A stretch of DNA of 24,859 nt from CAZJHX01 sp964545715 (GCA_964545715.1 CAZJHX010000156.1:1-24859); one strand, 5' to 3'. Numbered from the stretch's first letter, positions 1-7,391 are shown. Numbers and translations: made by a program. Notes: a model not told the origin generated them from the sequence alone.

Positions 1-110
1 GGCCCGGTGAGCCCGCTTGCGCCTGCGGCGCGCGCCGCCTCAGGTCCCGTGCACCGGCCCGGTGAGCCCGCTTGCGCCTGCGGCGCGCGCCGCCTCAGGT
101 CCCGTGCACC
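1..110. repeat. Perfect 55-bp tandem duplication
   Basis: Positions 1-55 and 56-110 are identical 55-bp units placed head to tail. Each unit contains the self-complementary core CGGCGCGCGCCG, so each could fold into a GC-rich hairpin on either strand. The array touches the left window edge, so more copies may lie outside. It sits directly downstream of the truncated DUF5615-like gene, on the side where the rest of that gene would be expected. Confidence 0.9.
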
Positions 111-119
111 TCCGCCACC

Positions 120-215
120 TCAAACTTCGCTTCGCTCAGTTCTCGATGTCGGTAGAGCACTCTCACACGCCCGTCCCACGCCAACGTCAACGAGGAACCG
201 AAGTTGCGTCGCCAT
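120..215 (-). pseudogene. Truncated DUF5615-like (PIN-like) toxin remnant
   Basis: An ATG at 215-213 follows the DUF433 stop codon by 3 nt on the same strand and opens a 31-residue frame beginning MATQLRFLVDVGVGRA. The RFLVDVGVGR stretch is the usual N-terminus of DUF5615 PIN-like proteins, which are typically about 110 residues and are encoded right after a DUF433 antitoxin. Similarity stops after about 20 residues and the frame ends at position 120, next to the 55-bp tandem repeat. The overlapping +1 frame stays open to a stop inside the first repeat copy and reads ...WDGRVRVLYRHRELSEAKF..., so an internal deletion joining both ends of a gene is possible. I call it a broken toxin gene. The alternative is a short unrelated peptide. 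Confidence 0.5.
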
Positions 216-218
216 TTT

Positions 219-452
219 TCAGGCGAGCCGGTAGACCTTCTCGGCCGCGACCTGTTCGGCGGCATATGCGAGAACGGCTAGAATGTCGTCGGGCTCAAGG
301 TCCGGGTAGTCCGCGATCAGATCTGGCTCACGAACGCCGGCTGCGAGCGCCCGGAGCACTTGCTCGACAGAGATGCGAAGTCCACGGATCGTGGGCTTGC
401 CTACCAACACGTTCGGGTCAACCGTGATCCGACTCAGCGGATTCTCGCTCAT
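219..452 (-). CDS. DUF433 family antitoxin-like protein
   Basis: This 77-residue protein has the compact DUF433 layout: ITVDPNVLVGKPTIRGLRIS near the N-terminus, then a helical part ending ...YPDLEPDDILAVLAYA. DUF433 proteins are small helix-turn-helix-like antitoxins usually paired with DUF5615 PIN-like toxins; they neutralise the toxin and probably autoregulate the operon. I chose the ATG at 452 because GAGGAG lies 6 nt upstream. A longer start at 470 would place that ribosome site inside the gene. Immediately downstream is a remnant that looks like the N-terminus of the cognate toxin, so this antitoxin may now be an orphan. Family assignment is confident; activity is inferred. Confidence 0.85.
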   Translation of the reverse strand: MSENPLSRITVDPNVLVGKPTIRGLRISVEQVLRALAAGVREPDLIADYPDLEPDDILAVLAYAAEQVAAEKVYRLA

Positions 453-1056
453 GGCTTGCTCCTCGGTCACGGGCGCGACGTGCGATGGAATCAGAATAGC
501 AGCGCCGACGGGCCCTCGCCAGTCTCAGCCAGAAGCCTGCCCGTAGCGAGACATCCAAATGTTGGGCGCGCGTTGGGCGCACGTGCGTGCCGTTCAGTGC
601 GTGTCCGGGCCCGCTGCTGCTCGCGAGTGCATGTGTGGGATGCAGCTCAGTTCCTCGAACGGGCCTTGCGTCGCCCGGTCCGGCTCACATGGGCGAGGTT
701 CCCGTCCCACCGTCCACGCGCCGGGGTTCGACCCCGCTACGGTTTCGATCGAGTTGGAGTACGGCAGCTGCCGCCATCCCCGTGGCGACATGTCGCAGCT
801 GGAGGTCATCCTTGAGCCTGCGCCCTAAAGCTCCGGCTTCGCCGCCCTACAAAGCGCCCAGCAGAGCGGGCCGGATATTGGCGGCGACCCGCGCACGATA
901 ATCGCGCACCCGAAAGAGTGACTGGTAACGCCTGGATGTATGTCGGCGTCAGCCGGCACGCCGGGACGCCGTGTCCACCCATCATTACCTCCAAGCAGCT
1001 GCTGATCCGGTGCCGGTCGGTAGGCTATCTAATCCGCCGGATGGGTGGGTGGGTGG
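453..1056. other. Intergenic region without a supportable gene
   Basis: About 600 bases separate the DUF433 gene from the next gene. Short open frames exist on both strands but none shows a ribosome binding site plus a protein-like sequence. A GGTTCGA-type stretch near 725-745 recalls a tRNA T-arm, but no cloverleaf can be built around it. The right end carries a G-rich run (GGG-T repeated) at 1043-1056, just beyond the stop codon of the next minus-strand gene. I see nothing else. Confidence 0.6.
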
Positions 1057-2109
1057 TCAGTGCGTCGCTTCGACCCGGACCGTGAGGGTCGTGGAGACAT
1101 CGCCGCGATGCACGGTCAGCTCGGTCGCGCCCGGCTCCTTTGCTATGACGTAGAAGCTGTCGGCGTTTTCGATGAGCTGCGCTATGGGCTCGTTGGTCGA
1201 CTTGACCGTGACCAGCCGCTGCGTTGCGACCTCGCGGTTTTCGGAGTCGAACAGCGGCACCTGGACCAGCCGCATGGCGCCCTCCGTGAGGGTCAGCTTC
1301 TGCCCCGGGGTCGAGAAGGGGGCGGTCACCTCAGCGCGCGTGAGCAGGCTCACCTTGAACGGCGCGGTCGCGATGCTCACCTCACGCGGCGTGCCGTAGC
1401 CCGGGGACACCACCGCCGCACCGGCGCTTCCTACCGCGGTCAGCGTCGCAAACTCCAGCACCGAGCACTCGGTCTCGGGCGTGGTGCACTGGGTCGCCGC
1501 GGGCCGCACGTCGACCAGCTGCTTGTTGGTCGAGCCCCAGTCCGCGATGCCCGCGCCCGTCAGGATGACGCCGTCGGCCGCCAGCGGACGGGTGTACACC
1601 TCGACGCTGTGGCCGGTCTCGATAGCCCAGCCGCTACCGGGGAGGCCTTCCCCGTGCAGCCAGCCCATGTGGATCTCGTTTTCGGCCGGCGCATGGGCGT
1701 GCAGCACTATCGAGTCGCAGCCGCGCTCGGTCGTCACGCTCATCAGCGCAGCGCCCGGACTCAGCGCCAGAACTCGGATCGGATTCAACATGACGACCTC
1801 GAACACCCCCTCCGGCTCGAAGCGGATATCCGACGCGGTGAGCGCCTCTCCCTGGCCCTTGCCCCAGATCGTCCTTATGCCTCCCTGTGCGATGCCGCCC
1901 ACCGCGACGTTGTGCATCCCGTCGATCGCCACCCGCCTGTCGTCCACAAAGCCGGGCCGGTTGGGGTCGCTCGTCGCGCACCCTGCTGGCAGCACCGATT
2001 CCCACGCCGCCGATTCCACCCCGTCGGCGCCGCACCCGACGACGCTCATCGAGCCAACTACCACCGCCAAACATGCGCGCACTACCAAAGTCCAAACACT
2101 TGCTTTCAT
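1057..2109 (-). CDS. Ig-like lipoprotein of unknown function
   Basis: This is a 350-residue predicted outer-surface lipoprotein. The N-terminus MKASVWTLVVR is followed by a hydrophobic segment and the lipobox VVGC, with lipidated Cys26. The rest is rich in beta-prone sequence. The last 80 or so residues (TLTEGAMRLVQVPLFDSENR... to ...TTLTVRVEA) resemble a bacterial Ig-like (Big-2 type) domain, in which a substituted constant value is compared with a threshold-like loop. I do not recognise a specific function. The start at 2109 is fixed by GGAGGTG six nt upstream; the same frame is open further upstream but lacks such a site. A strong sigma-54-type promoter match (2134-2149, minus strand) lies 25 nt upstream of the start codon, which supports both the start and a separate transcription unit. 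Confidence 0.8.
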   Translation of the reverse strand: MKASVWTLVVRACLAVVVGSMSVVGCGADGVESAAWESVLPAGCATSDPNRPGFVDDRRVAIDGMHNVAVGGIAQGGIRTIWGKGQGEALTASDIRFEPEGVFEVVMLNPIRVLALSPGAALMSVTTERGCDSIVLHAHAPAENEIHMGWLHGEGLPGSGWAIETGHSVEVYTRPLAADGVILTGAGIADWGSTNKQLVDVRPAATQCTTPETECSVLEFATLTAVGSAGAAVVSPGYGTPREVSIATAPFKVSLLTRAEVTAPFSTPGQKLTLTEGAMRLVQVPLFDSENREVATQRLVTVKSTNEPIAQLIENADSFYVIAKEPGATELTVHRGDVSTTLTVRVEATH

Positions 2110-2133
2110 CGAGCACCTCCGCCGACGATCTTG

Positions 2134-2149
2134 AGCAAGGCGCGTACCA
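2134..2149 (-). promoter_or_regulatory. Sigma-54 (-24/-12) promoter candidate
   Basis: The minus strand reads TGGTACG-CGCC-TTGCT, a one-mismatch fit to the sigma-54 consensus TGGCACG-N4-TTGC(A/T), with exactly 10 nt between the invariant GG and GC. The predicted start of transcription is near 2123, giving a leader of about 14 nt that contains the ribosome site of the lipoprotein starting at 2109. Sigma-54 promoters need an ATP-dependent enhancer-binding protein bound upstream; a 12-bp palindrome at 2201-2212 is at a suitable distance. Confidence 0.65.
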
Positions 2150-2319
2150 GTGGCTGTTGGATCTCGGAATGCAGGGCAGGGCGTCGAATGTGGCCTCAAC
2201 GCGGGCGCCCGCGGCGCGCGTGAAAGTGCGGCGATTATGCACAGCCGGAAACCTGGTTGCCGGTGAGCCCCATCCGTCTTCTTGTTAGTCTTGGCGCTCG
2301 ATTGCAGGGAGGGCACAGA

Positions 2320-2853
2320 TTGAACAAGCTGCTTAGCGTGAACCTGACACTCTTCGGGCTGCTCACAGGCGTCATGCTGGCGTGGGCGTACGGGCCTCCG
2401 CGCGCGGCCGCCGGTGACAAAGGTGGGCCTGACTGCCTGCAATGGGCCACCAAGACCGGCCCGGTCGGCCTGGGCGCCAAGGGTTGGGAGCCCATCGGGC
2501 CGGCGCCCCAGGCGGGCTCTTTGAAGGGGAAGGCCACAAGGACCTTTGCGGGCGCCTTTGAGATCACCCTGAGCGCTGACAGCACGCCCGGAGTGGTGTT
2601 GTGGCGGCAATGCGTCGGATACGCCGGGTTGCTGAGCCCCAAACCTGCGGCCCGGGACAAGCCCGCGCCGGCGCCTGAAGGGCTCTCGATTGGGCAGCTG
2701 CGGCAGATGATTGGGCGTATGGTGACGATCACGCCCAGGGGCGGGCATCCGATCAGGGGCCGTCTCTTTCGCATCGAAGGGTCCAAGGTCACGCTGGACA
2801 CGCCTGCCGGGCGGCCCACCTTCGAGCTGTCGGACCTCTCAGAGATTCGGTAG
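2320..2853 (+). CDS. Exported or membrane-anchored protein with Sm/SH3-like C-terminus
   Basis: This 177-residue protein starts with a TTG at 2320, chosen because GGGAGGG lies about 6 nt upstream. The N-terminus then reads as a clean signal or anchor segment (NKLLSVNLTLFGLLTGVMLAWA). The middle (residues about 25-115) is unrecognised and contains two Cys residues (in DCLQW and RQCVGY). The last 55 residues, from LSIGQLRQMIGRMVTITPRG through FRIEGSKVTLDTPAGR to FELSDLSEIR, have the strand pattern of a small five-stranded beta barrel of the Sm-like/SH3-like kind, in which a 'G-x-x-V-x-I-T-x-x-x-G' strand pair is typical. That fold call is inference from pattern only. The upstream intergenic region holds an imperfect 19-bp inverted repeat (2245-2263). 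Its divergent neighbour is the Ig-like lipoprotein gene. Confidence 0.65.
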   Translation: MNKLLSVNLTLFGLLTGVMLAWAYGPPRAAAGDKGGPDCLQWATKTGPVGLGAKGWEPIGPAPQAGSLKGKATRTFAGAFEITLSADSTPGVVLWRQCVGYAGLLSPKPAARDKPAPAPEGLSIGQLRQMIGRMVTITPRGGHPIRGRLFRIEGSKVTLDTPAGRPTFELSDLSEIR

Positions 2854-3008
2854 GCATCCCCTGGCCGCGGACGACGTGGGCGGGGGGCCAAGTGACCCCG
2901 CCGGCGATTCGCCAGCTGCGCAAATAGGGCGCAGTACCGCTTTCAGAAAGTTTCAGAGGATCGCAGTGCCTCGTTCGGCTCTGGTGGGGCCGCTTGTCCC
3001 CCGAATCT

Positions 3009-3024
3009 TGGCCTCGGCCTTGCT
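3009..3024 (+). promoter_or_regulatory. Weaker sigma-54 promoter candidate
   Basis: The sequence TGGCCTC-GGCC-TTGCT keeps the invariant GG and GC elements 10 nt apart and the -12 TTGCT, but the -24 box differs from TGGCACG at three positions. Predicted transcription start is near 3035, about 60 nt before the Cys-rich lipoprotein gene at 3096. A GCCGCC/GGCGGC hairpin (3061-3080) would lie in the leader. It is listed because three better sites in this window also precede lipoprotein genes. Confidence 0.35.
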
Positions 3025-3095
3025 CCAGGGGGGGCGCGGGAAATGACACCCCAATATTGAGCCGCCCGAGTTGAGGCGGCGCGGAGACACGAACG

Positions 3096-4451
3096 ATGAA
3101 GCTGAACACGACCAACATCACCTTCAAGGTGCTGCTCTTGCTGCTGGCTGCCTCCATGACCGTCGCGTGCACGGAGACTCTCAACGACCTGACCGACCCC
3201 AACGCCAAGCCCTTTGCGGACCCCGACATCGCCACCACGCAGGGCGGCAAGTCCGACGCGGTGACCAAGTGGTACACGCGCATCATGGGCGAGCTCGCCG
3301 TTGGCGACGGCGTCAAAGACACCATCGACTACCCGGACTGGTTCCACGGCTACACCCTGGAGCTGAAAGGCGGGACCACGATCGACTTCCGCGTCCAGGC
3401 GACCGACGACGGCTACGTGCGCCTGTACGGACCCTCGCGCTACGACAACGACGGCGAGCCCGCCTTCGACCACGCCGTCGCGCGCGGCGACACGGACCCC
3501 GACGGTGACTACTGGGGCGTGGAGTACACGTTCGAGGTGCCCGAGAGCGGCACGTACATGCTGGTCTACGGACCCAAGTGGGCCTGGTCCGCGACGTACA
3601 AGTTTGAGGCGGACTGCGTCGCCGGCTGCCTGCCCGATGACGCCTGCGAGTCCGACGACGCCTGCAACGACGACGAGTTCTGCGGCCACAACGGCGTCAA
3701 CTGCTTCGCCCCGCCCTGCGACGTCAGCTACGACATCTGCCAGCCCCGCCTCGGCGAGGGCAGCTGGTGCCAGCGCGACCGCGTCTGCGGTGACGGCCTG
3801 GTCTGCCTGGACAGCGCCTGCCGCGTCGACCCCGGCCCCGGCGACGAACAGTGCGAAAGCCACGAGGACTGCATCGACGGCTTCTGCGGCTACGCCGACA
3901 ACACCGGGCAGGTTCGGGTCTGCAAGCCGTACTCCCCCGAGGGTGGCAGCTGCGGCGGCTTCGTGCAGCCCAGCTGGGTCACCATGTGCTCGCCCGACTT
4001 CGACTGCGTCGGTCCCCAGTTCATCGCCGACATCCCCGGCAGCTGCGGTCAGCAGGTGGAGCTGCACGACCTGCTCGCGAACCCCGCCAAGTACGAAGGG
4101 CAGTTCGTCGCGGTCGAGGGTCACATCGACGCCACCGTGCCGATGTGCACCATGATGGCGTGCGCCCCCAACGAGTGCTGCAACTCCTGCGGCGCCTCCC
4201 AGCGGCTGTTCGACGGGCCGCAGGAGTGGGCCAACCCCGACGAGGGCCTGGAGCTGCACCAGGACGGTCAGCCCTTCGCCTGCGGCGGCAACGAGTGCAC
4301 CTACATGGACAACTGCACCGTCAGCAACGGCGCGTGGTGGGTCGCGGGCTGGGTTCGTGCCGGCGAGCATTTCGGCCACTACCTGGACGTGACCCGCAAG
4401 TATCCGGGCATCACGATCCTGCCCGTCGACGCCGACGGCGACACCGAATAA
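3096..4451 (+). CDS. Cys-rich lipoprotein with PPC-like and OB-fold-like regions
   Basis: This 451-residue predicted lipoprotein has a signal peptide with lipobox TVAC (Cys25). Residues about 65-170 (YTLELKGGTTIDFRVQATDD ... YTFEVPESGTYMLVYGP) resemble a bacterial pre-peptidase C-terminal-like beta sandwich. Residues about 175-330 are a dense run of paired cysteines in Dickkopf/EB-like spacing (CxxDDxCxDDxFC, CxxGLVCLDxxC, CxxHEDCIDGFC), common in Myxococcota surface proteins. Residues about 335-440 (LLANPAKYEGQFVAVEGHID ... WWVAGWVRAGEHFGHYLDV) look like an OB-fold domain with an inserted Cys cluster (MCTMMACAPNECCNSCG). GGAG sits about 10 nt before the ATG. It is probably disulfide-rich, surface exposed and involved in binding; no enzymatic motif is visible. 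Confidence 0.75.
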   Translation: MKLNTTNITFKVLLLLLAASMTVACTETLNDLTDPNAKPFADPDIATTQGGKSDAVTKWYTRIMGELAVGDGVKDTIDYPDWFHGYTLELKGGTTIDFRVQATDDGYVRLYGPSRYDNDGEPAFDHAVARGDTDPDGDYWGVEYTFEVPESGTYMLVYGPKWAWSATYKFEADCVAGCLPDDACESDDACNDDEFCGHNGVNCFAPPCDVSYDICQPRLGEGSWCQRDRVCGDGLVCLDSACRVDPGPGDEQCESHEDCIDGFCGYADNTGQVRVCKPYSPEGGSCGGFVQPSWVTMCSPDFDCVGPQFIADIPGSCGQQVELHDLLANPAKYEGQFVAVEGHIDATVPMCTMMACAPNECCNSCGASQRLFDGPQEWANPDEGLELHQDGQPFACGGNECTYMDNCTVSNGAWWVAGWVRAGEHFGHYLDVTRKYPGITILPVDADGDTE

Positions 4452-4484
4452 GTCTCACCAATTCGGGCGTGATATCCTCGCGCC

Positions 4485-5546
4485 ATGCTCACCGCAATGC
4501 TCGCGGCGCTCGTCCTGACGACCGCGCCGGATGACGGTCGCAGCCGCCTGAAACTCGCCCTCGAGGCGGACTTCTCCCAGTACGTGCACGTCGACCGGGG
4601 CACCGTCGAGGCCTGGTATCGCATCGCCTGCAAGACCGGCAGCAAGCTGGCCTGCAAGTACAAGTCCTGGCACCGGAAAACCCCCGCGTTTGGTCCGCTG
4701 GTCAAAGCGATGACACCCGCGCTGCAGGCGCTGGACCCGTTGGGCGGCGTCGCGCTCGGTTGGGCGCTCAGCCAGCGCACTCCGGACGGTCGGCCACACA
4801 AGGACGGCGCCGATCTCACCCGCGCCGCCAAGCTGTTCCAACAGGCGTGCGAGGCCGGCGAACCCCGAGGCTGCTCCGAGCTGGGCCGGCTGTACTCATA
4901 CGGCGTCGGCGTGGCGCAGGATTTTCAAAAGGCCCGCCAGCTGTTCGACCGCGCGTGCAAGGCCAAAGGCGGCCAGGGGTGCAGCGCGCAGGGGTTCGAG
5001 CTCAAATACCGCCAGTCGAAGGCCGCCCAGGGGTGCGCCTTGTTCGAGACCGGGTGCAAGCTCGGCTATGCGACCGGCTGCTATAACGCCGGCAACTGCC
5101 GCGTTGACAAGTCGCTAGGACCCCCTGACTACATTCGATCCCACGCGTTGTTCGAGACCGCCTGCCAGGGCGGGGAGCAGGACGGCTGCGCCAGCGTCGC
5201 CCGCCAGGTTCTGCTGGGCCAGGGCGCCAAGAAAAACGAGAAGCTGGGCCTGCTGCTGTCTCGCGCCGCCTGCGCCAAGGGCGGCTTGCACGGCTGTTAC
5301 GTGGCGGGGCGCGCCCTCCTCATGGGGCTGGGCGTCGAACAAGACCCGGTCGCCGGCATCCGATTGGTGCGCAAGGCCTGCGACGGCGGCGATCAGGGTG
5401 GGTGTCTCGAGCTCGGCATCTCCTATCGGGACGGGCGCGGCGTTCAGCCTGACCTCAAGCTGGCCCGCAAGCTCATCGAGACGGCGTGCAAGTCGGGCTT
5501 TCCGGCGGCCTGCAAACAGCCGGTGACGCCGCGCGAGATCCGCTAG
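4485..5546 (+). CDS. Sel1-like repeat protein (HcpA-type, Cys-containing)
   Basis: This 353-residue protein is built of about six to seven Sel1-like helical hairpins. Examples are LFQQACEAGEPRGCSELGRL followed by YSYGVGVAQD, and LIRLVRKACDGGD-like units near the C-terminus (IRLVRKACDGGDQGGCLELG, ISYRDGRGVQPDLKLARKL). The regular pairs of cysteines, one per helix, are as in the Helicobacter Hcp proteins, where they form disulfides that link the two helices of each repeat. A short hydrophobic N-terminus (MLTAMLAALVLTT) suggests export. Sel1 repeats mediate protein-protein contacts, so this is likely an adaptor rather than an enzyme. It begins 33 nt after the Cys-rich lipoprotein gene on the same strand and may be cotranscribed. 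No good ribosome site is visible before the ATG. Confidence 0.85.
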   Translation: MLTAMLAALVLTTAPDDGRSRLKLALEADFSQYVHVDRGTVEAWYRIACKTGSKLACKYKSWHRKTPAFGPLVKAMTPALQALDPLGGVALGWALSQRTPDGRPHKDGADLTRAAKLFQQACEAGEPRGCSELGRLYSYGVGVAQDFQKARQLFDRACKAKGGQGCSAQGFELKYRQSKAAQGCALFETGCKLGYATGCYNAGNCRVDKSLGPPDYIRSHALFETACQGGEQDGCASVARQVLLGQGAKKNEKLGLLLSRAACAKGGLHGCYVAGRALLMGLGVEQDPVAGIRLVRKACDGGDQGGCLELGISYRDGRGVQPDLKLARKLIETACKSGFPAACKQPVTPREIR

Positions 5547-5567
5547 ACCACCGGCCTGAGAGGACTC

Positions 5568-6524
5568 CTAGAACTTGCCCATGCTGGTCCACTTGCCGAT
5601 CTCGCCCTGGTCGGCGGTGGCTTGAGTCTGGTCCAGAAAGCCCGGCGACGGATTGGGGCCGCAGTGGCCCACGATCACGTCGATGATGTAGACGTCGATG
5701 CTGCCCTCGGACTCCCCCGGGCCGAAGTGATAGTCGACCACGTCCTGGGAGGGATCGCCGACCACGCCGCGCTTCCAGTTGTAGCCCCAGCGGGTGTCCG
5801 TCTTCCGCAGCTCCACGACCAGCAGGTCCATGAACTCCCACGTGCCGCCCTCGTTCTGGCAGGAGTTGGCCAGCAGATCCGGGTGCGCGCCGGCCAGCGC
5901 GTCCACGGTGTCCGACATGTCCGGCAGCGGCAGCGGGTAGTCGAGCTCCTCGCAGCTGACCGTGATCTCGTGCGCCGTGGTGTCCCCAAACCAGGTCACC
6001 GTCTCGTGCACCATGCGCCAGTCCGTCGTGTACACGCCCGCGGTGTCCGGCGCCGTCAGCGGGATTTCAAAGGTGTGGACCATCTGGGGTCCCACCGAGA
6101 CCGTCTCGTCCAGCCAGATGCGCTTGTCGCCCGCCTTGAACGGATCCTCGTCGTCCACGCCGCCCAGCTTGTAGCCGCCGGCCTTGGTCCAGGTCGCCGA
6201 GCCGGTGTTGCGCATGGTGACCAGGGCCGCGGCAGTCTCCCCGCACGCGAGCTCCGCCGGAAAAGACGCGGAGACCACCTCGGCCGCATCCTCCACGGGC
6301 GGATCCTCCGGCGCCAGGTCGGTCGCTTGAGCGTCTTCGGGGCGTGCCGGCGGACCCTCATCCGGCGTCGCTGTGGCCGCGTCCTGGGGAGCAAATTGCG
6401 CCGCCGCGTCCTCGGCGGCATCCGGCGCCGACGGCTCACCCACAGTGGGCGCCTCAGCATCGCTGCACGCGGCGGCGGCAATCAGCAGTAGGCCCAGCCC
6501 CAGACGCCCTGCGTAGTGAGTCAT
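5568..6524 (-). CDS. Lipoprotein with NBR1-like Ig (FW) domain
   Basis: This 318-residue lipoprotein has the lipobox AAAC (Cys20) after a short hydrophobic segment. Residues 21-82 are a low-complexity Ala/Pro/Asp/Glu spacer. Residues about 85-190 match the Ig-like fold of the NBR1 central domain: MRNTGSATWTKAGGYKLGG, then VGPQMVHTFEIPLTAPDTAG and WRMVHETVTWFGD, with the hallmark Trp residues. In bacteria this domain occurs in secreted or wall-bound proteins; its ligand is unknown. The C-terminal 115 residues (from NEGGTWEFMDLLVVELRKTD to GHCGPNPSPGF) form a separate region that I do not recognise by name. The stop lies 21 nt from the stop of the convergent Sel1-repeat gene. The start is taken at the ATG that gives a complete signal peptide. 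Confidence 0.8.
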   Translation of the reverse strand: MTHYAGRLGLGLLLIAAAACSDAEAPTVGEPSAPDAAEDAAAQFAPQDAATATPDEGPPARPEDAQATDLAPEDPPVEDAAEVVSASFPAELACGETAAALVTMRNTGSATWTKAGGYKLGGVDDEDPFKAGDKRIWLDETVSVGPQMVHTFEIPLTAPDTAGVYTTDWRMVHETVTWFGDTTAHEITVSCEELDYPLPLPDMSDTVDALAGAHPDLLANSCQNEGGTWEFMDLLVVELRKTDTRWGYNWKRGVVGDPSQDVVDYHFGPGESEGSIDVYIIDVIVGHCGPNPSPGFLDQTQATADQGEIGKWTSMGKF

Positions 6525-6550
6525 GCGGGAATTTTACCCCCGGGGGGTCG

Positions 6551-7318
6551 GTGGCGTATTGTGTGGGTTTGGCCACGGGCGGTCGCCCGCTCAGCGTCCA
6601 TTTTCACGACCACGACGACATGTCGGAGCCGGTGCTGCGCGAGCTGTGGGAGCTGCGCCTTGAGCTGCTGAGCCTGACCCGTACCCGCGAGGAGGACTGG
6701 GCCACGTTTCGCAGCTATGTCGTGGGGCCTGATCGCTGCCTCTTCGCCTTCCGGGACACCGACGGTAAGGCCCAGGGCTTCTTCACGATCGCGTTCATGC
6801 CGCTGGACATCGGCCGCCGGCGCCTGCTGCTGATGTACTCCAAGTACTTCTACTTTCGGCGCGACTATCGCGGCCATCCCAAGACCATGATGGCGCCCTG
6901 GCGTCTGCTGCCGATGGGGCTGCGGCGCTACGGCATGCGCAGCCTGCACTTTGTGACCACGGCCTTTCCCCAGAGCTACGTCTCCCTGTATCGCAGCTCC
7001 GGTCGCGTGTGGTCATTGCGTGACGCCGACACCCCCGACTGGAAACGCGAGGCCCTAAGGGCGTTTGCCAGCGCCTTTTGCAGCGCTGACTTCGACGAAG
7101 ACACCGGGCTGGTCGGCGGCGCCAACGTCGCGGACTCCGATTCGGTTGCGAGGTCGGACGAAGCCCGCCGCCTCACCGCCGTATACGAGTCGCTGAACCC
7201 GGACTGGCGCCAGGGCTACACGCTGCCGATCCTGTTCTCCGTCGACGCGCGCCTGGTCGGCTACAACCTGAGCCGAATTCTGCGCCGAATGGCGCGCCGC
7301 CCCCAGCAAGTCGACTGA
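6551..7318 (+). CDS. GNAT-like acyltransferase-fold protein, uncertain
   Basis: This is a cytosolic protein of about 255 residues without a signal peptide. The layout suggests a GNAT-type N-acyltransferase: an N-terminal helix (LRELWELRLELLSLTRTREE), a strand pair (CLFAFRDTDGKAQGFFTIAF), a basic segment followed by FRRDYRGHP in the place of the acetyl-CoA loop, and a helix ending in a Tyr-rich part (FPQSYVSLYR). The R/Q-x-x-G-x-G/A loop typical of GNATs is not strictly present, so the assignment is tentative. The start is uncertain: GTG at 6551, GTG at 6563 (with GGTGG 8 nt upstream) and ATG at 6620 are all in frame, and no candidate has an ideal ribosome site. It is divergent from the NBR1-domain lipoprotein gene, with about 26 nt between starts. 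Confidence 0.6.
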   Translation: MAYCVGLATGGRPLSVHFHDHDDMSEPVLRELWELRLELLSLTRTREEDWATFRSYVVGPDRCLFAFRDTDGKAQGFFTIAFMPLDIGRRRLLLMYSKYFYFRRDYRGHPKTMMAPWRLLPMGLRRYGMRSLHFVTTAFPQSYVSLYRSSGRVWSLRDADTPDWKREALRAFASAFCSADFDEDTGLVGGANVADSDSVARSDEARRLTAVYESLNPDWRQGYTLPILFSVDARLVGYNLSRILRRMARRPQQVD

Positions 7319-7391
7319 CCTTGCCCGGTACCGGCGCCGTATTTCGGCTGGCCGGCGGCCAACGTCAGGGCGCTTGAGGTATGGTCGCAGG

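Noticed and set aside
715..750. tRNA-like T-arm sequence (GGGGTTCGACCCCG)
   Set aside because: No acceptor stem, D-arm or anticodon arm can be paired at the correct distances on either strand.
1057..2748. 563-codon version of the Ig-like lipoprotein starting at 2748
   Set aside because: The first 213 codons are antisense to the plus-strand gene at 2320-2853 and would put the signal peptide in the middle; GGAGGTG and the sigma-54 element support the ATG at 2109.
2943..4379. 478-codon open frame antisense to the Cys-rich lipoprotein gene
   Set aside because: Valine/alanine-rich shadow typical of GC-rich DNA; no ribosome site; the plus-strand frame has a signal peptide and ordered Cys modules.
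7325..7365. Palindromes CCGGTACCGG and GGCCGGCGGCC as a terminator between the GNAT-like and HYDIN genes
   Set aside because: Arms are short, no T-run follows, and such GC palindromes are frequent by chance in this composition.
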